A stretch of 64,000 nt of DNA, from contig NC_087070.1 in NCBI RefSeq assembly GCF_963678635.1, forward strand, positions 4,994,539 to 5,058,538, given 5' to 3'. The position numbers and the translations under genes are program-made. Below the pieces are notes generated by a model, which ran no database searches, was not told the DNA's origin, and was given only the letters and a program-made list of their open reading frames with translations. The stretch is from Symsagittifera roscoffensis. Lineage: Eukaryota; Xenacoelomorpha; Acoela; Convolutidae. Shown in pieces: positions 22,720 through 35,151 of the stretch; within the stretch, counting starts at the first letter, position 1; each line of letters opens with the position of its first letter.

Positions 22720-23480
22720 TTGGATAGCTATCTTATGAAGTGCAGTCGGTTATATTCTACCTTCTCCAAAGCTATGAATAAAACAGTATCTACCAAAGAA
22801 CGAATATTTATTTCCCTAGTTGGACAAAATGGATCTGAAAAATCTCATTTTATTGTTGATTGGTTGAAACTTGGTACTTTTCAACCAGCATTCGACAAAA
22901 GTTTTTGTTTTTATCAACCTTATGAAACTTTTTATAGTGAAATGCAAAAAAAAACCTTAATTTTATCCAAGGAGTAGATTTTGATTTGATTGAAAATCTT
23001 CCCAATAACGGAACTCAGTATCTGCTTAAATTTGTGATTCTTTTGGAGAAATTTCAAATTCCACATAAATTATTGAAATTGCCACTGCTGGAGACACAGT
23101 GGACTGAACACATTTTGCATCAAAGACAACTTGTTTCATCAAACCAAATTAAGAAGAGATGTAGAATTACAAAATACACACATAGTTTTGTTATAGTTGC
23201 CGAGGGATGTTTTACAAATCAATACATTAAGTCAACAACTAGGTCTAGGATCTCAATTGAAAGAGTGGTCTCAAGATGCAACATGTGTTCCTTATGGTCA
23301 TTTACTTATTGATTTAACCCCAAAAACAGTTGATTAACTCAGGTATTGCTCTAATAGGGGTTCACTTCCAACGAAATGTTTTTTACCAGCTAGAATAGAG
23401 ACAAATTGTTTGGACAACGAGTACACAATACGTCCTATTCTCCCAATATTTCAAAAATTTTCCCTAAGGCTTCGAAAACA
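22720..23480 (+). pseudogene. FtsK/HerA-type packaging ATPase (copy 1)
   Basis: The product would drive packaging of the element's DNA into capsids. The frame from 22720 contains the P-loop region at 22822-22845, reading GQNGSEKS; the usual glycine before the lysine is replaced by glutamate. It is followed by the conserved downstream stretch LKLGTFQPAFDKSFCFYQPY, then a shift in an A-tract near 22950 to another frame with LIENLPNNGTQYLL. Later pieces (YIKSTTRSR, and beyond 23280 a segment with CNMCSLWSFTY in an alternative frame) represent the arginine/sensor half. The ATPase is unambiguous by order and motif, and it is non-functional. Confidence 0.8.
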
Positions 23481-23499
23481 ATTCTTTCTCAATTTTCAT

Positions 23500-24020
23500 A
23501 AAGATTTCGTTCAGTTTCTGAGCGGGTGAACCTATTAGTAGGAGAGCTTCAAGAGCTTCGGAAAGAAGACGTAGTAAGAAATCAAAAAAAAATTCAGAAT
23601 TAACACAAAAAAGGACTCCTCTACACAAAAGAAGAATTGTTTTAAGGGTTACAACTGAAATCTATCATTACCCCTTTTGTCATTAAACGATTGACATAGT
23701 ATGGAACAGTTTGTTTTAACTCTGTAATCAGTTATCAATCACAACAAAGTAAACAAGAAAAAAAAATTGGAACAAAAGCAGAAAAAAAAGGAGACTGTAC
23801 AAAAAAACTTTGATTCTGTTTACAGTGCGGTAAATGCGAGGTTGAAAACGAGCAGCAATAAGCACCCTATTGATTTATTTTTGAATTCTCCTAAAGTCAA
23901 ACTGAGCCAGTCAGACAATACTATATTAGTTAATCGAGATAAAAAATAATCTATTGTAGACTTTGGGTGTGCACTAAAGCGAAAAAACATCAATTTTCCA
24001 GATACTTACTTCACCATTTT
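23500..24020 (+). pseudogene. Decayed frame between ATPase and integrase (copy 1)
   Basis: Contains a charged stretch near 23540-23640 (with RELQELRKEDV-like residues in one frame) and a 60-codon lysine-rich frame at 23767-23949. No domain is recognised. It could be the end of the ATPase operon-like block or a small separate gene. Confidence 0.3.
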
Positions 24021-24022
24021 GT

Positions 24023-25013
24023 ATGCAACTCAAATTCCTCCTAAACTTGTTATTAACAAGACTGCCAAAGCAAAAAACAGAGGAACTTGGATCCCTTTCA
24101 AAATCTGAAAAGGTAAGTTTAAACAGATTGTTTTCTAGGGGCAGAGCTGCGTACGGTTATATTCAAAACTTGAGTAAAATGAGTGGTTTATCAAAAAAGA
24201 AAGTAGAAAATCTTTTACAAACCAAGACATCGAATACAAAATTTGGTCCACCAATCAGAAGTTTCCGAAGACTTCAAGTTTTTCTAAATATAAGAACGAA
24301 ATCTGCTGTATGGACTTGGCTTTTGTAGTTAAGTTAGCTAGTCAAAACAATGGAGTCAAGTATTGTTTAGTTGCTCTAGAATTTTTTTCGAGATTTGTCA
24401 GAGTTCAAACAATGAAAACAAAGTATTATGCCAAAGACACTTTACAAGCTTTCAGAAAAATGATTTTTCGAAAAAAACACTCTTGAACAAATTTGGGTTG
24501 ATAAAGGAACAGAGTATGGGGGAACTTTAAAAAAATTTTGCTAGAGGAAAGAAATTGAAGTCTTCTCAACATTGAGTGAAACAAAAGCTGCATTTGCAGA
24601 GAGAGCAGTTCAGTCTTTAATACATATAATATATTGTTATTTTGAAGATCATGGTGAAAAATTTGTTACCAAATTGCATCAATTTGTTTCTACATCGAAC
24701 TGTCTCAAAAATTGACGAAATGGAAAATCTCCCAGAGATGTGAAAAGTGGTTATTTTTAATCAAATTCTTATAACAAACCGTTCATGAAATATACTAAAC
24801 TAATTTTTAAAAATGGTGATAAAGTTAGAATTTCGAAAAATGACATTCCGTTCCGAAAAGGATACAAGCCACGGTTTACAGATAAAGTTTTTGAAGTTTC
24901 GGCAATATCTACAAAAAAAATCTCCAACATACATCATCAAAGATCACGAAAAAGAAGAAATTCTGGGAAAGTTTTTTGAGAAAGAGCTGAGAAAATGTTC
25001 AAATTATTGGTAA
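24023..25013 (+). pseudogene. Retroviral-type (rve, DDE) integrase of the Polinton (copy 1)
   Basis: The integrase would insert the element and generate the 6-bp target duplication. The first frame (24023-24328) holds the amino-terminal part with YGYIQNLSKMSGLSKKKVEN and TKFGPPIRSF. After a frameshift near 24290 comes the catalytic core: D1 in CMDLAF (about 24307), D2 in WVDKGTEYGG (about 24500) and E in ETKAAFAERAVQS (about 24590), with stops and shifts between. The carboxy-terminal SH3/chromodomain-like region is at 24785-25013 (KNGDKVRISKNDIPFRKGY). All three acidic residues remain visible but are not in one frame. Confidence 0.85.
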
Positions 25014-25111
25014 GTCTTTTTTTAAATTGAATTTCTATCGATCAGTTGTCATGAGTTTTTTTACCATTGAGCTAGTTTCTAATGTTTCTTTTAATTGTTA
25101 TTTCTTTTCTT

Positions 25112-25729
25112 ATGGTAAACAACTTTTGGTCATTTAATTTTGCGATTGCTTTTGTGTATATTTTATTAAATGTATTTGGAAGGTTAAAGTCCTTAAAAGG
25201 TAAACTTTTCTCGAGTTGGATACGACAATTAGAACATTAATTTAAAGTTTTTGTGACTTTTAAACGACAATGCACAAAATGGAACTTTGTTTCCGATTGG
25301 ACACAACTTTTTTATAAGAAATCCATAGAAGGAAGCTGAAATCTGATTGGCCTGGGTTACAATCCAAATAAGGAATGTCAATTTCAACGAGCATCATATG
25401 ACACAAGTTCCCATCACAGAGAACCAATTTGGAACAATGCAAATGATGGAGAGATGGAGGAAGTGTCTGAACAGGTGGGAATGAACTACCCTGAGATTCC
25501 TGACTCAAGATTTGTAGCTGAATCAGTCGACGACTTCCTCTTTCCTTGGGAGGAGGAGATGGGATCAGCCGAAAAATCCATCACAATAGATGAAGATGAG
25601 GGTTTCTCAGAAACAATGACGCCTCAAAGTACCCCTCCATAACAACCACCAGTGATGGAACCTCGTCCAGCTCTGCGTTCTATAGAGAACCCCCAGAACT
25701 CTTCTGCTGCTCAAAACCTCTTTGATTAA
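25112..25729 (+). pseudogene. Putative membrane/acidic protein with three in-frame stops (copy 2)
   Basis: Duplicate of 18424-19041. It begins ATGGTAAAC, and the same three stops are present at the same codons, with no frameshift. The few substitutions between copies do not repair any stop. Confidence 0.5.
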
Positions 25730-27199
25730 ACTTTTTTGTGAATATTTGTTGTTTGGTATTAACTTCGTTTTTGATTATTAACTAATTTCTTCAATTTTAT
25801 TTTAATTTTGTGAATAGATGATAGATTCAGGGTAAAACCTTGAAAAACAATTAGAACAGAATTTAGTGCTCCGAACTTGCCCACACGGTAAGAAACTTGA
25901 TTAATTTTTGCACACATTAAAAAAAACACCAGAAAATGAGTACACAAGTAAGTACTTGATGATTTTTGCATCTTGTCAAAATGCTCACACACTTTTGGCT
26001 TTTTAAAGAAAAATTTGAAACACTTTCCGCACTTTATCGAAAAAAATGAAAAATTTGTTTCGCATCTTGTCAAAAAAAGTTACACAGTTTTCGCTTTTTG
26101 TCAAAAAAAATGAAACATTTTACGCATTTGGAGGAAAAAGTGAAACACATTTTGCATATAGTAAAAAAAAAACATTTTCCGTATCTTATCAAAAAAAGTG
26201 AAACACTTTTTGCATCTTGTCAAAAAAATTGAAACACTTTTTGGAACTTGTTAAAAATTTTGAGACGTTTTTTGCAACTTCTTGAAAATCAAAAGTAAAA
26301 TAAAGCTTTACTACATGTTTGAAAAACTTTTGCAAATTCCTTAGTAACGTTGAAACTTTTTCTATTTAAAAAAGTTTGGTAATTCTGTAAAAATATGAGA
26401 GAAAAAAGATGGGTTAACAAAAAAATTTTTTTGAAAAATTGACATGATCACTATTTACAAATCCATAAATATCAATAGTCAACTTTTTTTAATAAATCAT
26501 GTTCATATTTTGAGTTTTGTACTTACGAAACTTTTCTGGAAAAGCTGAAATGATAGTTTGTGTTGAAGCTAGTTTCTGCTTAGAATATAAGTAGTGACGT
26601 TTGAATTTTTTGCGTTACATTCTTTTCTTTGCAATACTTGGCATTTTTTCTGCTCCCTTCCATTTCAAGTTGTGATGAACAGCACGGTCAGTTTGATTGA
26701 AAACTTCGCATGTTGATGAAATAATATTCGAATCAATTCTGTATTTATTCAGAGTGTAAAGACAATCGATAATTTTGTAAGTGAAATGAAACTTTTCCAA
26801 TCATTGTAAAATTTGATCGAAAGATGAACCAATCAGAAGTATGTGGAGCTTACAAATTTCCAAAGAACAGTAAGAATTGTGAGTATATAATATTTTTCGT
26901 AAAAATCACTGGAAACGGAAATAAATAGCGATTTTTGACAATAATTTGAATAAAAGCTGGAAGGAGCTTGACACATAGCTGCAGCCATCTGGAACAATAA
27001 TTAATGTTGAGAATTGTGGAATTATATAGGAACACGAACACCTACACAATTCCATATTTAGAAACTTCACTCAGAAATTCCAATTTTCAGTTCTATTTCC
27101 CTTTATGGTTAAATGAAAGACTCATATTGATTACTTGCATTTTCAATTAACCTCAAAATCAATTCTCTTCATCTGATCAGTCTGTTCTCCTATTGATAA
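25730..27199. other. Non-coding stretch with degenerate 35-bp repeats (copy 2)
   Basis: Duplicate of 19042-20519. The repeat block lies at about 25928-26280. A 9-bp deletion relative to copy 1 occurs near 27165 (ctcatttct lost). Confidence 0.6.
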
Positions 27200-27742
27200 A
27201 TGTACTCAAGAAAAGACACTAGTCCCAATTATTTTGAATTATCAAAAAATCAAACAAAAATTGGGAGATTTGTTGGTCCCAAAAATCCTAAGTGGAAAAG
27301 TTATTTCGAACCCTGCTTTCAACTATTCAAGAAAAATGAGTTGGAACAACTCGAAAAAAACAGCAAATTTATCTTGATGAAAAAGAAGGAGAATCAATCT
27401 CGGCAATTAGAAATACTGTTATTCACGTTGATGAAAACCTTAGACTCGTTCTCATTTTGGAACTCACTTCTGACAAGGAGTCAACTATGGATTAGGAGCT
27501 TGCCAACTGCAACAAAGTGTATGACATAGCAACCTACATTAGAAGAAGAGTTCGTGTCACGATCAAGAAGTACAATGTTAACAAACCCCCTTTACTCAGA
27601 TTCGAGTCTTCACTGCAAAAGAGAATCAAGCAATGAAACAAGTTGCCTATGTCAATTGTAGTTTGAACGAATTCAATGAACTGTCCCAAATTTTGGGAGA
27701 CTTTATATTTGTTGAGGAATTTAATGTACAATAATTTTTGAT
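27200..27742 (+). pseudogene. Unidentified Polinton gene, frameshifted (copy 2)
   Basis: Duplicate of 20520-21062 with the same interruptions; one early residue differs (FEL for FEF). Not recognised. Confidence 0.4.
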
Positions 27743-27919
27743 ATTTATGATTTTTGTCTTGCAATTTAAAGATTTAACCTCCAAATCATTTTCTTTTAGT
27801 ATTTGGTTGGAATATTGGCTTTCAGTTTAATCTTCAAACTTTAAAATGACTAGGGAATTTTTCATTTTGTTCTAGTAGAAAAGTCCCAAAAAAATTCAAT
27901 AACAATTATAAAATCACAA

Positions 27920-28580
27920 AATTTACCAAACTTGCAGAATTTGGACGTAGACTCACAAATATCTCATTTTGAGTGGACTCTGCATAATTGTAGCAGAAAA
28001 GTTCACGTAGAATTCAGATCCGATACCAAAAAGTTAGAAATTATAGAATATCGTAGAAATGGAAATCAATGGTAAAATATTCTTTCTTTACAACTACAAG
28101 GAGAAGAATATGATAAGTTACTCGCTATACATTCTTCATTACTAGGTCATGTAGACACATACAAAAAATCTTACATCAGTTTTGACGAATGCAGTGTAAA
28201 AATTGAACGTACAGAAATTGAATGAAATTCTAAGAATTTTTGAGATTATAAAGCAAGTTTTTTGTCAAATACGAAAAGAAAAAACTTATTTCCTTGTACT
28301 TGTATTGTTTTGGACCCGGATATAAATTTGAAAGAAATGGACCAAAATTTTTTTTGGAGGTCTAATTGGATACGGAAAGCCCTGTATGGCTTATTTTTTT
28401 GCAAACGACAAAAATTTCAGACTACATGCAATTCTACATGATTCTACTGGATCTGTGAAACCTACTATAAAAAAAGATTTGGGTATTGTTATGTTGCACC
28501 TAGTTTCCTCTGTTCATGCTTTCTTGGTCACATGCCTGGAATAGGTTTCAGTTTATATGTTAAAATATTTGCTTCATCAG
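27920..28580 (+). pseudogene. Unidentified decayed coding stretch (copy 2)
   Basis: Duplicate of 21240-21900; the stretch read is identical by eye. Confidence 0.35.
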
Positions 28581-28639
28581 TATATGCATTGTTTGATTGT
28601 TAATTATTTTAACCAAAAAAACTCCAGAGAAAACAGTTA

Positions 28640-29280
28640 ACAGAATGAGTCTGCTTGTTTTGGATTTTAAACGTATTGGAAACAATATAGTGAAATAGTT
28701 CGGATCTTATAAGGATGTACAAACTGTAGGATTTTCCTTTCTTCCTCCCAAAATTTCAAAGCAACATCCCAATCTTTTTGGTGTACAAAGCATCTTCATG
28801 GAATCAGTTGGAGCAGTAGTTACGAAAAATTTATTGAGCTCGAAAAAATATTGAAAAATCTAGAAACCACAGAAACGGAACTTTTGCACAATATATAATG
28901 AAAAATGTAACATTCTGTCGGATTTTTTGGAAACAAAGATTACTAATTTGGATGACTACGCTTGCCCTAAAGTTCAATTTTTGATATTCAAAGATGAAGA
29001 ATATGGTTGGAGGTGCATCAACTAACCTATTTCGTCATGCAAAAACTCTTCACTTTGCAGAAAGAAAAGCATTTGCAAAGGGAACATGGACTCGATGTTT
29101 TTTAAACAAATTGTAAATCATAATAATTTAATGAACTACCTTTTTCAAAATTTAATTAAATTTCATTGTCAACTTTTTCTTTTTAGAGTTAGGATGGTCG
29201 ATCAATGTGACAAGCCCATAATTTTAGGAAATTTTGTTCTTGATGAAAAAAATTATGAACGAAAATCATGAAAATTGTTT
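28640..29280 (+). pseudogene. Possible conserved uncharacterised Polinton protein (copy 2)
   Basis: Duplicate of 21960-22600, with the same CPKVQFLIFKDEEYGW segment and the same interruptions. Confidence 0.33.
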
Positions 29281-29399
29281 GGACGTAAATGTAATAGATC
29301 TAGTTTAGTTTCTTTCTGCCAATTTTTTGTTATAGTTTTAGTGCTAGTAGTTGCGATCGTTCGAATTATGCTATCCACAGCATGTGAAGAAACAACAGT

Positions 29400-30160
29400 T
29401 TGGATAGCTATCTTATGAAGTGCAGTCGGTTATATTCTACCTTCTCCAAAGCTATGAATAAAACAGTATCTACCAAAGAACGAATATTTATTTCCCTAGT
29501 TGGACAAAATGGATCTGAAAAATCTCATTTTATTGTTGATTGGTTGAAACTTGGTACTTTTCAACCAGCATTCGACAAAAGTTTTTGTTTTTATCAACCT
29601 TATGAAACTTTTTATAGTGAAATGCAAAAAAAACCTTAATTTTATCCAAGGAGTAGATTTTGATTTGATTGAAAATCTTCCCAATAACGGAACTCAGTAT
29701 CTGCTTAAATTTGTGATTCTTTTGGAGAAATTTCAAATTCCACACAAATTATTGAAATTGCCACTGCTGGAGACACAGTGGACTGAACACATTTTGCATC
29801 AAAGACAACTTGTTTCATCAAACCAAATTAAGAAGAGATGTAGAATTACAAAATACACACATAGTTTTGTTATAGTCGCCGAGGGATGTTTTACAAATCA
29901 ATACATTAAGTCAACAACTAGGTCTAGGATCTCAATTGAAAGAGTGGTCTCAAGATGCAACATGTGTTCCTTATGGTCATTTACTTATTGATTTAACCCC
30001 AAAAACAGTTGATTAACTCAGGTATTGCTCTAATAGGGGTTCACTTCCAACGAAATGTTTTTTACCAGCTAGAATAGAGACAAATTGTTTGGACAACGAG
30101 TACACAATACGTCCTATTCTCCCAATATTTCAAAAATTTTCCCTAAGGCTTCGAAAACAA
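29400..30160 (+). pseudogene. FtsK/HerA-type packaging ATPase (copy 2)
   Basis: Duplicate of the ATPase at 22720. The same degenerate P-loop GQNGSEKS lies at 29502-29525. One A is missing from the A-tract near 29630, so the frame after Walker A terminates almost at once, while another frame (29551-29991) runs through the tract into LIENLPNNGTQYLL. The A-tract length is the main functional difference between copies; neither yields an intact ATPase. Confidence 0.8.
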
Positions 30161-30179
30161 TTCTTTCTCAATTTTCATA

Positions 30180-30700
30180 AAGATTTCGTTCAGTTTCTGA
30201 GCGGGTGAACCTATTAGTAGGAGAGCTTCAAGAGCTTCGGAAAGAAGACGTAGTAAGAAATCGAAAAAAAAATTCAGAATTAACACAAAAAAGGACTCCT
30301 CTACACAAAAGAAGAATTGTTTTAAGGGTTACAACTGAAATCTATCATTACCCCTTTTGTCATTAAACGATTGACATAGTATGGAACAGTTTGTTTTAAC
30401 TCTGTAATCAGTTATCAATCACAACAAAGTAAACAAGAAAAAAAAATTGGAACAAAAGCAGAAAAAAAAGGAGACTGTACAAAAAAACTTTGATTCTGTT
30501 TACAGTGCGGTAAATGCGAGGTTGAAAACGAGCAGCAATAAGCACCCTATTGATTTATTTTTGAATTCTCCTAAAGTCAAACTGAGCCAGTCAGACAATA
30601 CTATATTAGTTAATCGAGATAAAAAATAATCTATTGTAGACTTTGGGTGTGCACTAAAGCGAAAAAACATCAATTTTCCAGATACTTACTTCACCATTTT
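30180..30700 (+). pseudogene. Decayed frame between ATPase and integrase (copy 2)
   Basis: Duplicate of 23500-24020, with one extra base in an A-tract near 30265. No domain recognised. Confidence 0.3.
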
Positions 30701-30702
30701 GT

Positions 30703-31693
30703 ATGCAACTCAAATTCCTCCTAAACTTGTTATTAACAAGACTGCCAAAGCAAAAAACAGAGGAACTTGGATCCCTTTCAAAATCTGAAAAGGTAAGTTT
30801 AAACAGATTGTGTTCTAGGGGCAGAGCTGCGTACGGTTATATTCAAAACTTGAGTAAAATGAGTGGTTTATCAAAAAAGAAAGTAGAAAATCTTTTACAA
30901 ACCAAGACATCGAATACAAAATTTGGTCCACCAATCAGAAGTTTCCGAAGACTTCAAGTTTTTCTAAATATAAGAACGAAATCTGCTGTATGGACTTGGC
31001 TTTTGTAGTTAAGTTAGCTAGTCAAAACAATGGAGTCAAGTATTGTTTAGTTGCTCTAGAATTTTTTTCGAGATTTGTCAGAGTTCAAACAATGAAAACA
31101 AAGTATTATGCCAAAGACACTTTACAAGCTTTCAGAAAAATGATTTTTCGAAAAAAACACTCTTGAACAAATTTGGGTTGATAAAGGAACAGAGTATGGG
31201 GGAACTTTAAAAAAATTTTGCTAGAGGAAAGATATTGAAGTCTTCTCAACATTGAGTGAAACAAAAGCTGCATTTGCAGAGAGAGCAGTTCAGTCTTTAA
31301 TACATATAATATATTGTTATTTTGAAGATCATGGTGAAAAATTTGTTACCAAATTGCATCAATTTGTTTCTACATCGAACTGTCTCAAAAATTGACGAAA
31401 TGGAAAATCTCCCAGAGATGTGAAAAGTGGTTATTTTTAATCAAATTCTTATAACAAACCGTTCATGAAATATACTAAACTAATTTTTAAAAATGGTGAT
31501 AAAGTTAGAATTTCGAAAAATGACATTCCGTTCCGAAAAGGATACAAGCCACGGTTTACAGATAAAGTTTTTGAAGTTTCGGCAATATCTACAAAAAAAA
31601 TCTCCAACATACATCATCAAAGATCACGAAAAAGAAGAAATTCTGGGAAAATTTTTTGAGAAAGAGCTGAGAAAATGTTCAAATTATTGGTAA
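30703..31693 (+). pseudogene. Retroviral-type (rve, DDE) integrase of the Polinton (copy 2)
   Basis: Duplicate of the integrase at 24023, with the same frameshift and stops. The catalytic pieces (CMDLAF near 30987, WVDKGTEYGG near 31180, ETKAAFAERAVQS near 31270) and the SH3-like end (31465-31693) are unchanged. A few substitutions distinguish it, for example Phe to Cys in the first frame. Confidence 0.85.
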
Positions 31694-31849
31694 GTCTTTT
31701 TTTAAATTGAATTTCTATCGATCAGTTGTCATGAGTTTTTTTACCATTGAGCTAGTTTCTAATGTTTCTTTTAATTGTTATCCGAATAACAGTCTTAGTT
31801 ACTTTACAAGTTTTCTACCGACACAAATACATCTTAAAAGAAAATGGTA

Positions 31850-32500
31850 GGGTGCTATTTGAGAAGTTTCGTGTCCTCCGTTGTACCAAAACGTTTTTGA
31901 GGGTAAGTTTACTTTCATAGATGGGCGAGAAAGTTCTGAGGAAAAAAGAAAAATTCAACCAATGCATATTGAACTTGGATTGAATCCAAATGTTTTTGAT
32001 ATACTTGTAGTCATAAATGACAAAAATTTTAGGCGCACAAAACTATGAATATAATGCAAATTATGAATCAGTACATAAGATTACTGAAAAAATTGCCATT
32101 CAATTACTTGAGGTTCAATCAGTGTTTATAATTCAAAGTGCTGATTTGAGTCACATTTTTGGTTGCGATTTAGATCAAAATCAAACAGGGATTATAATGA
32201 AAGGAAAAGGACCACATCATCCTCAAAAATTTTACGACATTGTAAGAATAATTTCCCTAATGATTTATAGTGATATTATAGAATATAATATAGTAGGCGA
32301 TACAAAAACTCCTTTACTGCGCTTCATTTCAAAAGTAAAAAAGGGAGACAAAATATCTACAGGACAGTTCATGAATTATCATTCCTTTACAAATCAACAA
32401 CTTAAACAATTATTAAAAAATTTCTTTCCACAGCATAAAAATAGAACTTAGGGATACAAAGATGAAAAAATTCCTTCTGTGTCCGTAAAGTTGTTCTCTT
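31850..32500 (+). pseudogene. Polinton penton-like (minor capsid) protein, broken
   Basis: Pieces in three frames span about 31850-32500. A short frame near 31900-32010 contains IQPMHIELGLNPNVFDI. The main frame 32017-32451 (144 codons) contains VFIIQSADLSHIFGCDL, RIISLMIYSDIIEYNIVGD and TGQFMNYHSF. The tail past 32451 is in another frame. The gene sits immediately upstream of the pVI-like and capsid genes, as expected for a structural protein. I call it penton-like on position and remembered similarity; the identification as a conserved Polinton structural gene is firmer than the specific name. Confidence 0.5.
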
Positions 32501-32527
32501 GCTTAGCAAGATTTCGGATACTCATTT

Positions 32528-32923
32528 TTGATTTATACTTCAGACGAAATGGTTGCTCAAAGTTCAGCTTATTTTCTTATTTTTCGTGGACTTGCAAGAC
32601 AGCATGGACGAGGTTTTAGTGCTCTTGTACAAATTCTTGGGAGAACTGCAATTCTATTTGTAAAAAATTATATAGTCCCAGCTGCAAAAAAAATCGGACA
32701 GATTTATTTGGAGCTGCTGCTCCAGAGATTGGAGAAGTTGTCAGTGGACAAAAAAAACTCCAAACATTTGCAGAAGATGTTGGAGCAAAAACAGCTCGAA
32801 ATCAGTTGGGAGGTGGAAAAAAGAAATCCAATCGTAGACCTAGAAGTACCATTTCTCGAAAAAGTAGTTCGAAAATCAGTCGCTCTCGCAAAGACGTTTT
32901 TTTGGCAAAATAAAATACGTTAA
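32528..32923 (+). pseudogene. Adenovirus pVI/pX-like minor virion protein of the Polinton, frameshifted
   Basis: The first frame shows the glycine/arginine-rich start LARQHGRGFSALVQILGR and the hydrophobic/basic stretch NYIVPAAKKIG. After one frame change near 32700, a neighbouring frame carries AAAPEIGEVVSGQKK, LGGGKKKSNRR and a serine/arginine/lysine-rich end (terminating about 32912). This small basic, amphipathic composition, just upstream of the major capsid gene, matches the pVI-like protein of Polintons and adintoviruses. A single frameshift in an A-tract is the main lesion. Confidence 0.6.
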
Positions 32924-32969
32924 AATCAAAGAAGTCATTTTTGGTACGGAGCTTTTACAAATTCTTCTT

Positions 32970-33727
32970 TTTTTGGAAATTTTTGATAAACTCCCAGTTT
33001 TGGAAAAAAAATTTTCATCTTACACACAAGAAGTATTTCCAAGTACTTCTGTAGATGAAAGTAGTTTTGAGTTTGAGTTTGAGACGGATCGTAATATTTA
33101 TTTGGATATGCGGGGTATCCATCTCAGTTTTATGTTTCAATTAATCGAAGGAATTGATGCTTTCAACAAAGAAAAAGCAGGACATAAAGCGAAATCGGAG
33201 GAAGATTCAGATGAGGAACCACAAACTTACCTAGTTTACGTAAGCAATCTACTACATTCTCTATTCTCCAATTGTGAAGTTTAATTTGATAAACAATGGC
33301 TTACAACGCCAATGTATTATATCCTCATAAATCACAAATATCGAACGAATTCATTTCGTCGGCAGTGAGTAATAAAGGAATACTTGCCTGTCACGAATAA
33401 AATTTTAAAGAATATCTAGAAGCACTTGAAATGTATCCGTTCACTGATAGAGCAAATTTTTTAAGATCAGGGATAACTTCTTCACTAAATGGCAGGCTAG
33501 CCATTGACTTGTTTACTTGTGAAAAATTTTTACTACCAAAAACCAAAGTTCGAACTAAACTAATTCGGGCTAGACCTAATTTTTACATGCTGTCTGATAA
33601 ACCAAAAATTTGTCTGAAAACTGTTAATTTGTTCGCGGTTAGATATAGTAGGGTAGAAAGAGACCAATTTGCCCCTTTTTACAAAAAAGTATCGACGAAT
33701 GGTTCCTCGAAAGCTACAAAAAACTGA
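32970..33727 (+). pseudogene. Polinton major capsid protein (double jelly-roll), internally deleted and frameshifted
   Basis: The homologue of the capsid protein of Polinton/adintovirus elements. The first frame (32973-33284) contains NIYLDMRGIHLSF and, after an acidic loop, YVSNLLHSLFSNCEV. The next piece (from about 33295, containing NVLYPHKSQISNEF and a TAA near 33400) is in another frame. The last frame (33431-33727) contains MYPFTDRANFLRSGITSSL and then RLAIDLFTCEKFLLP, KTKVRTKLIRARPNFYML. The total is much shorter than the usual roughly 600-residue family length, so the 3' part appears missing as well as frames being broken. Confidence 0.8.
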
Positions 33728-35151
33728 TAATTTTTATGGATTTTGCGCAATATATTCAGCATTTCTTCTTTTTAAATTCTTCTAGATTAATTTGAATGAT
33801 GGTCATGATATGCATGTTTTGATTTATTTCAGTAATTTTATGTAAAAGTGCATTTTTTATTTGTAAGTGTAATTTTTTGCAGTAAATTTACTGTACAATT
33901 TAGTGAAGTGTTTATTTGTTATGCAATTTATATAATCTTTAAATTCCTTAAACTTTTTAACGAAAAGCATATTAGCAACTAATCTTTTGATGAGAAAAAC
34001 GGTAAACGATGATAGAATATGGATGTTATAGTCCGCCAATTGAAAGAGTTAACGATAGAATAGATAAATTTACGAAAAATGAAACCAACTTCTGATAAAT
34101 TGTATAATTTTCTTAAAAGTTTACTCTGAGAAAAAAGAAAAATAGAAAAATTCTCCTACAAAAACATCAGACACAAAAAATCATGAAATTATATCTTTCT
34201 CATTGTGAACTTTTAGCAGGGTAGAGCAATTGACAGTTTTGGAAGATAATTTTCGGAAAATTTCAGATTTATTTAAAAAACTTTTGAAATATTAAAGACA
34301 AAGTGATAAAAAAGAACTGAAATTATTCGTAGCAAGAATTATGGGAGAACAAATAAACCAGTTGAGGTAAAATAGAAACTGAATAAAAACATCTGATTGG
34401 TCGAAACCTAAAAAATTTTGCATATTTTTGTCTTAGTTCCAATGAAAAGTTCATGCAATATTGATTGGATGTATTTCAATTTCTTATGAAAATTCGAAAT
34501 TTTAATTTCTCAAGAAATTAATTCACGCTTCATTAACTCTGTAGGAACTGCTAATATGCATCTGTCATACGATCGTTGGATGGTTATGTCTAAAAAGATA
34601 AAAAGGTCATAAGTTTAATAAGTATAATGGAGCTGTCATCCGTTCTCCAGTTAACCTGGGGAATGAAAGATTAAGTGGGATATAAAAGTAATCAAAGGTG
34701 AGGAGCCGTCAAGGTTCCCCTGATATCCCGTGGAGCGGAATAATTAATCTGTCAAAGATAATCCCCTCATGACAATTTTCCGCAGATAACCTGAGGGAAC
34801 ATAAATAAGATGAAACAAGTATTCCAAAGATTCTTTCGAGAAAAAAAAATTTCTCTGATATATTAGTTTATGATCCCATCTCTAAATCAAAACTTAACGT
34901 TTGTCAAAAACTACGATCTGAAACTTACCATCCAATTTTTTTTTGTTTTTTCTATATAAAAATGTTTTTTCAAGCAAAAAACTTTTGATCAGTTTATTTT
35001 AAAACATTTTCAAAAAACTTTCTGAAACTTACCATCGGAAAGTTACCATACCGAAGTTTTGTAAGACAAGATAGCCCTTCCATATGAAAAATCGTAGAAG
35101 TTAGCTAAGAAACGCAAAAATCGGCAAACTCGAGCTCCAAAAAATTGGGAG
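33728..35151. other. Polinton right-end non-coding region
   Basis: No domain is seen between the capsid remnant and the right TIR. A relatively GC-rich patch (about 34625-34800) contains a TATA-like gatataaaag at 34681 and repeated gggga/tcccc stretches that could pair. Close to the TIR are two extra copies of the motif gaaacttaccat. Confidence 0.5.

Larger units (their letters stand above)
18413..31780. repeat. 6.68-kb tandem duplication inside the Polinton
   Basis: 18413-25100 and 25101-31780 are near-identical over their whole length. The offset is 6688-6689 bp in the first part and 6680 bp after a 9-bp deletion in copy 2 near 27165. Single-base differences occur at intervals, including an A-tract length change near 22950/29630. 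The junction joins taattgtta to tttcttttcttatgg, with a few T-rich bases of possible microhomology. The unit covers the genes from the membrane-protein frame to the integrase. Confidence 0.95.
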
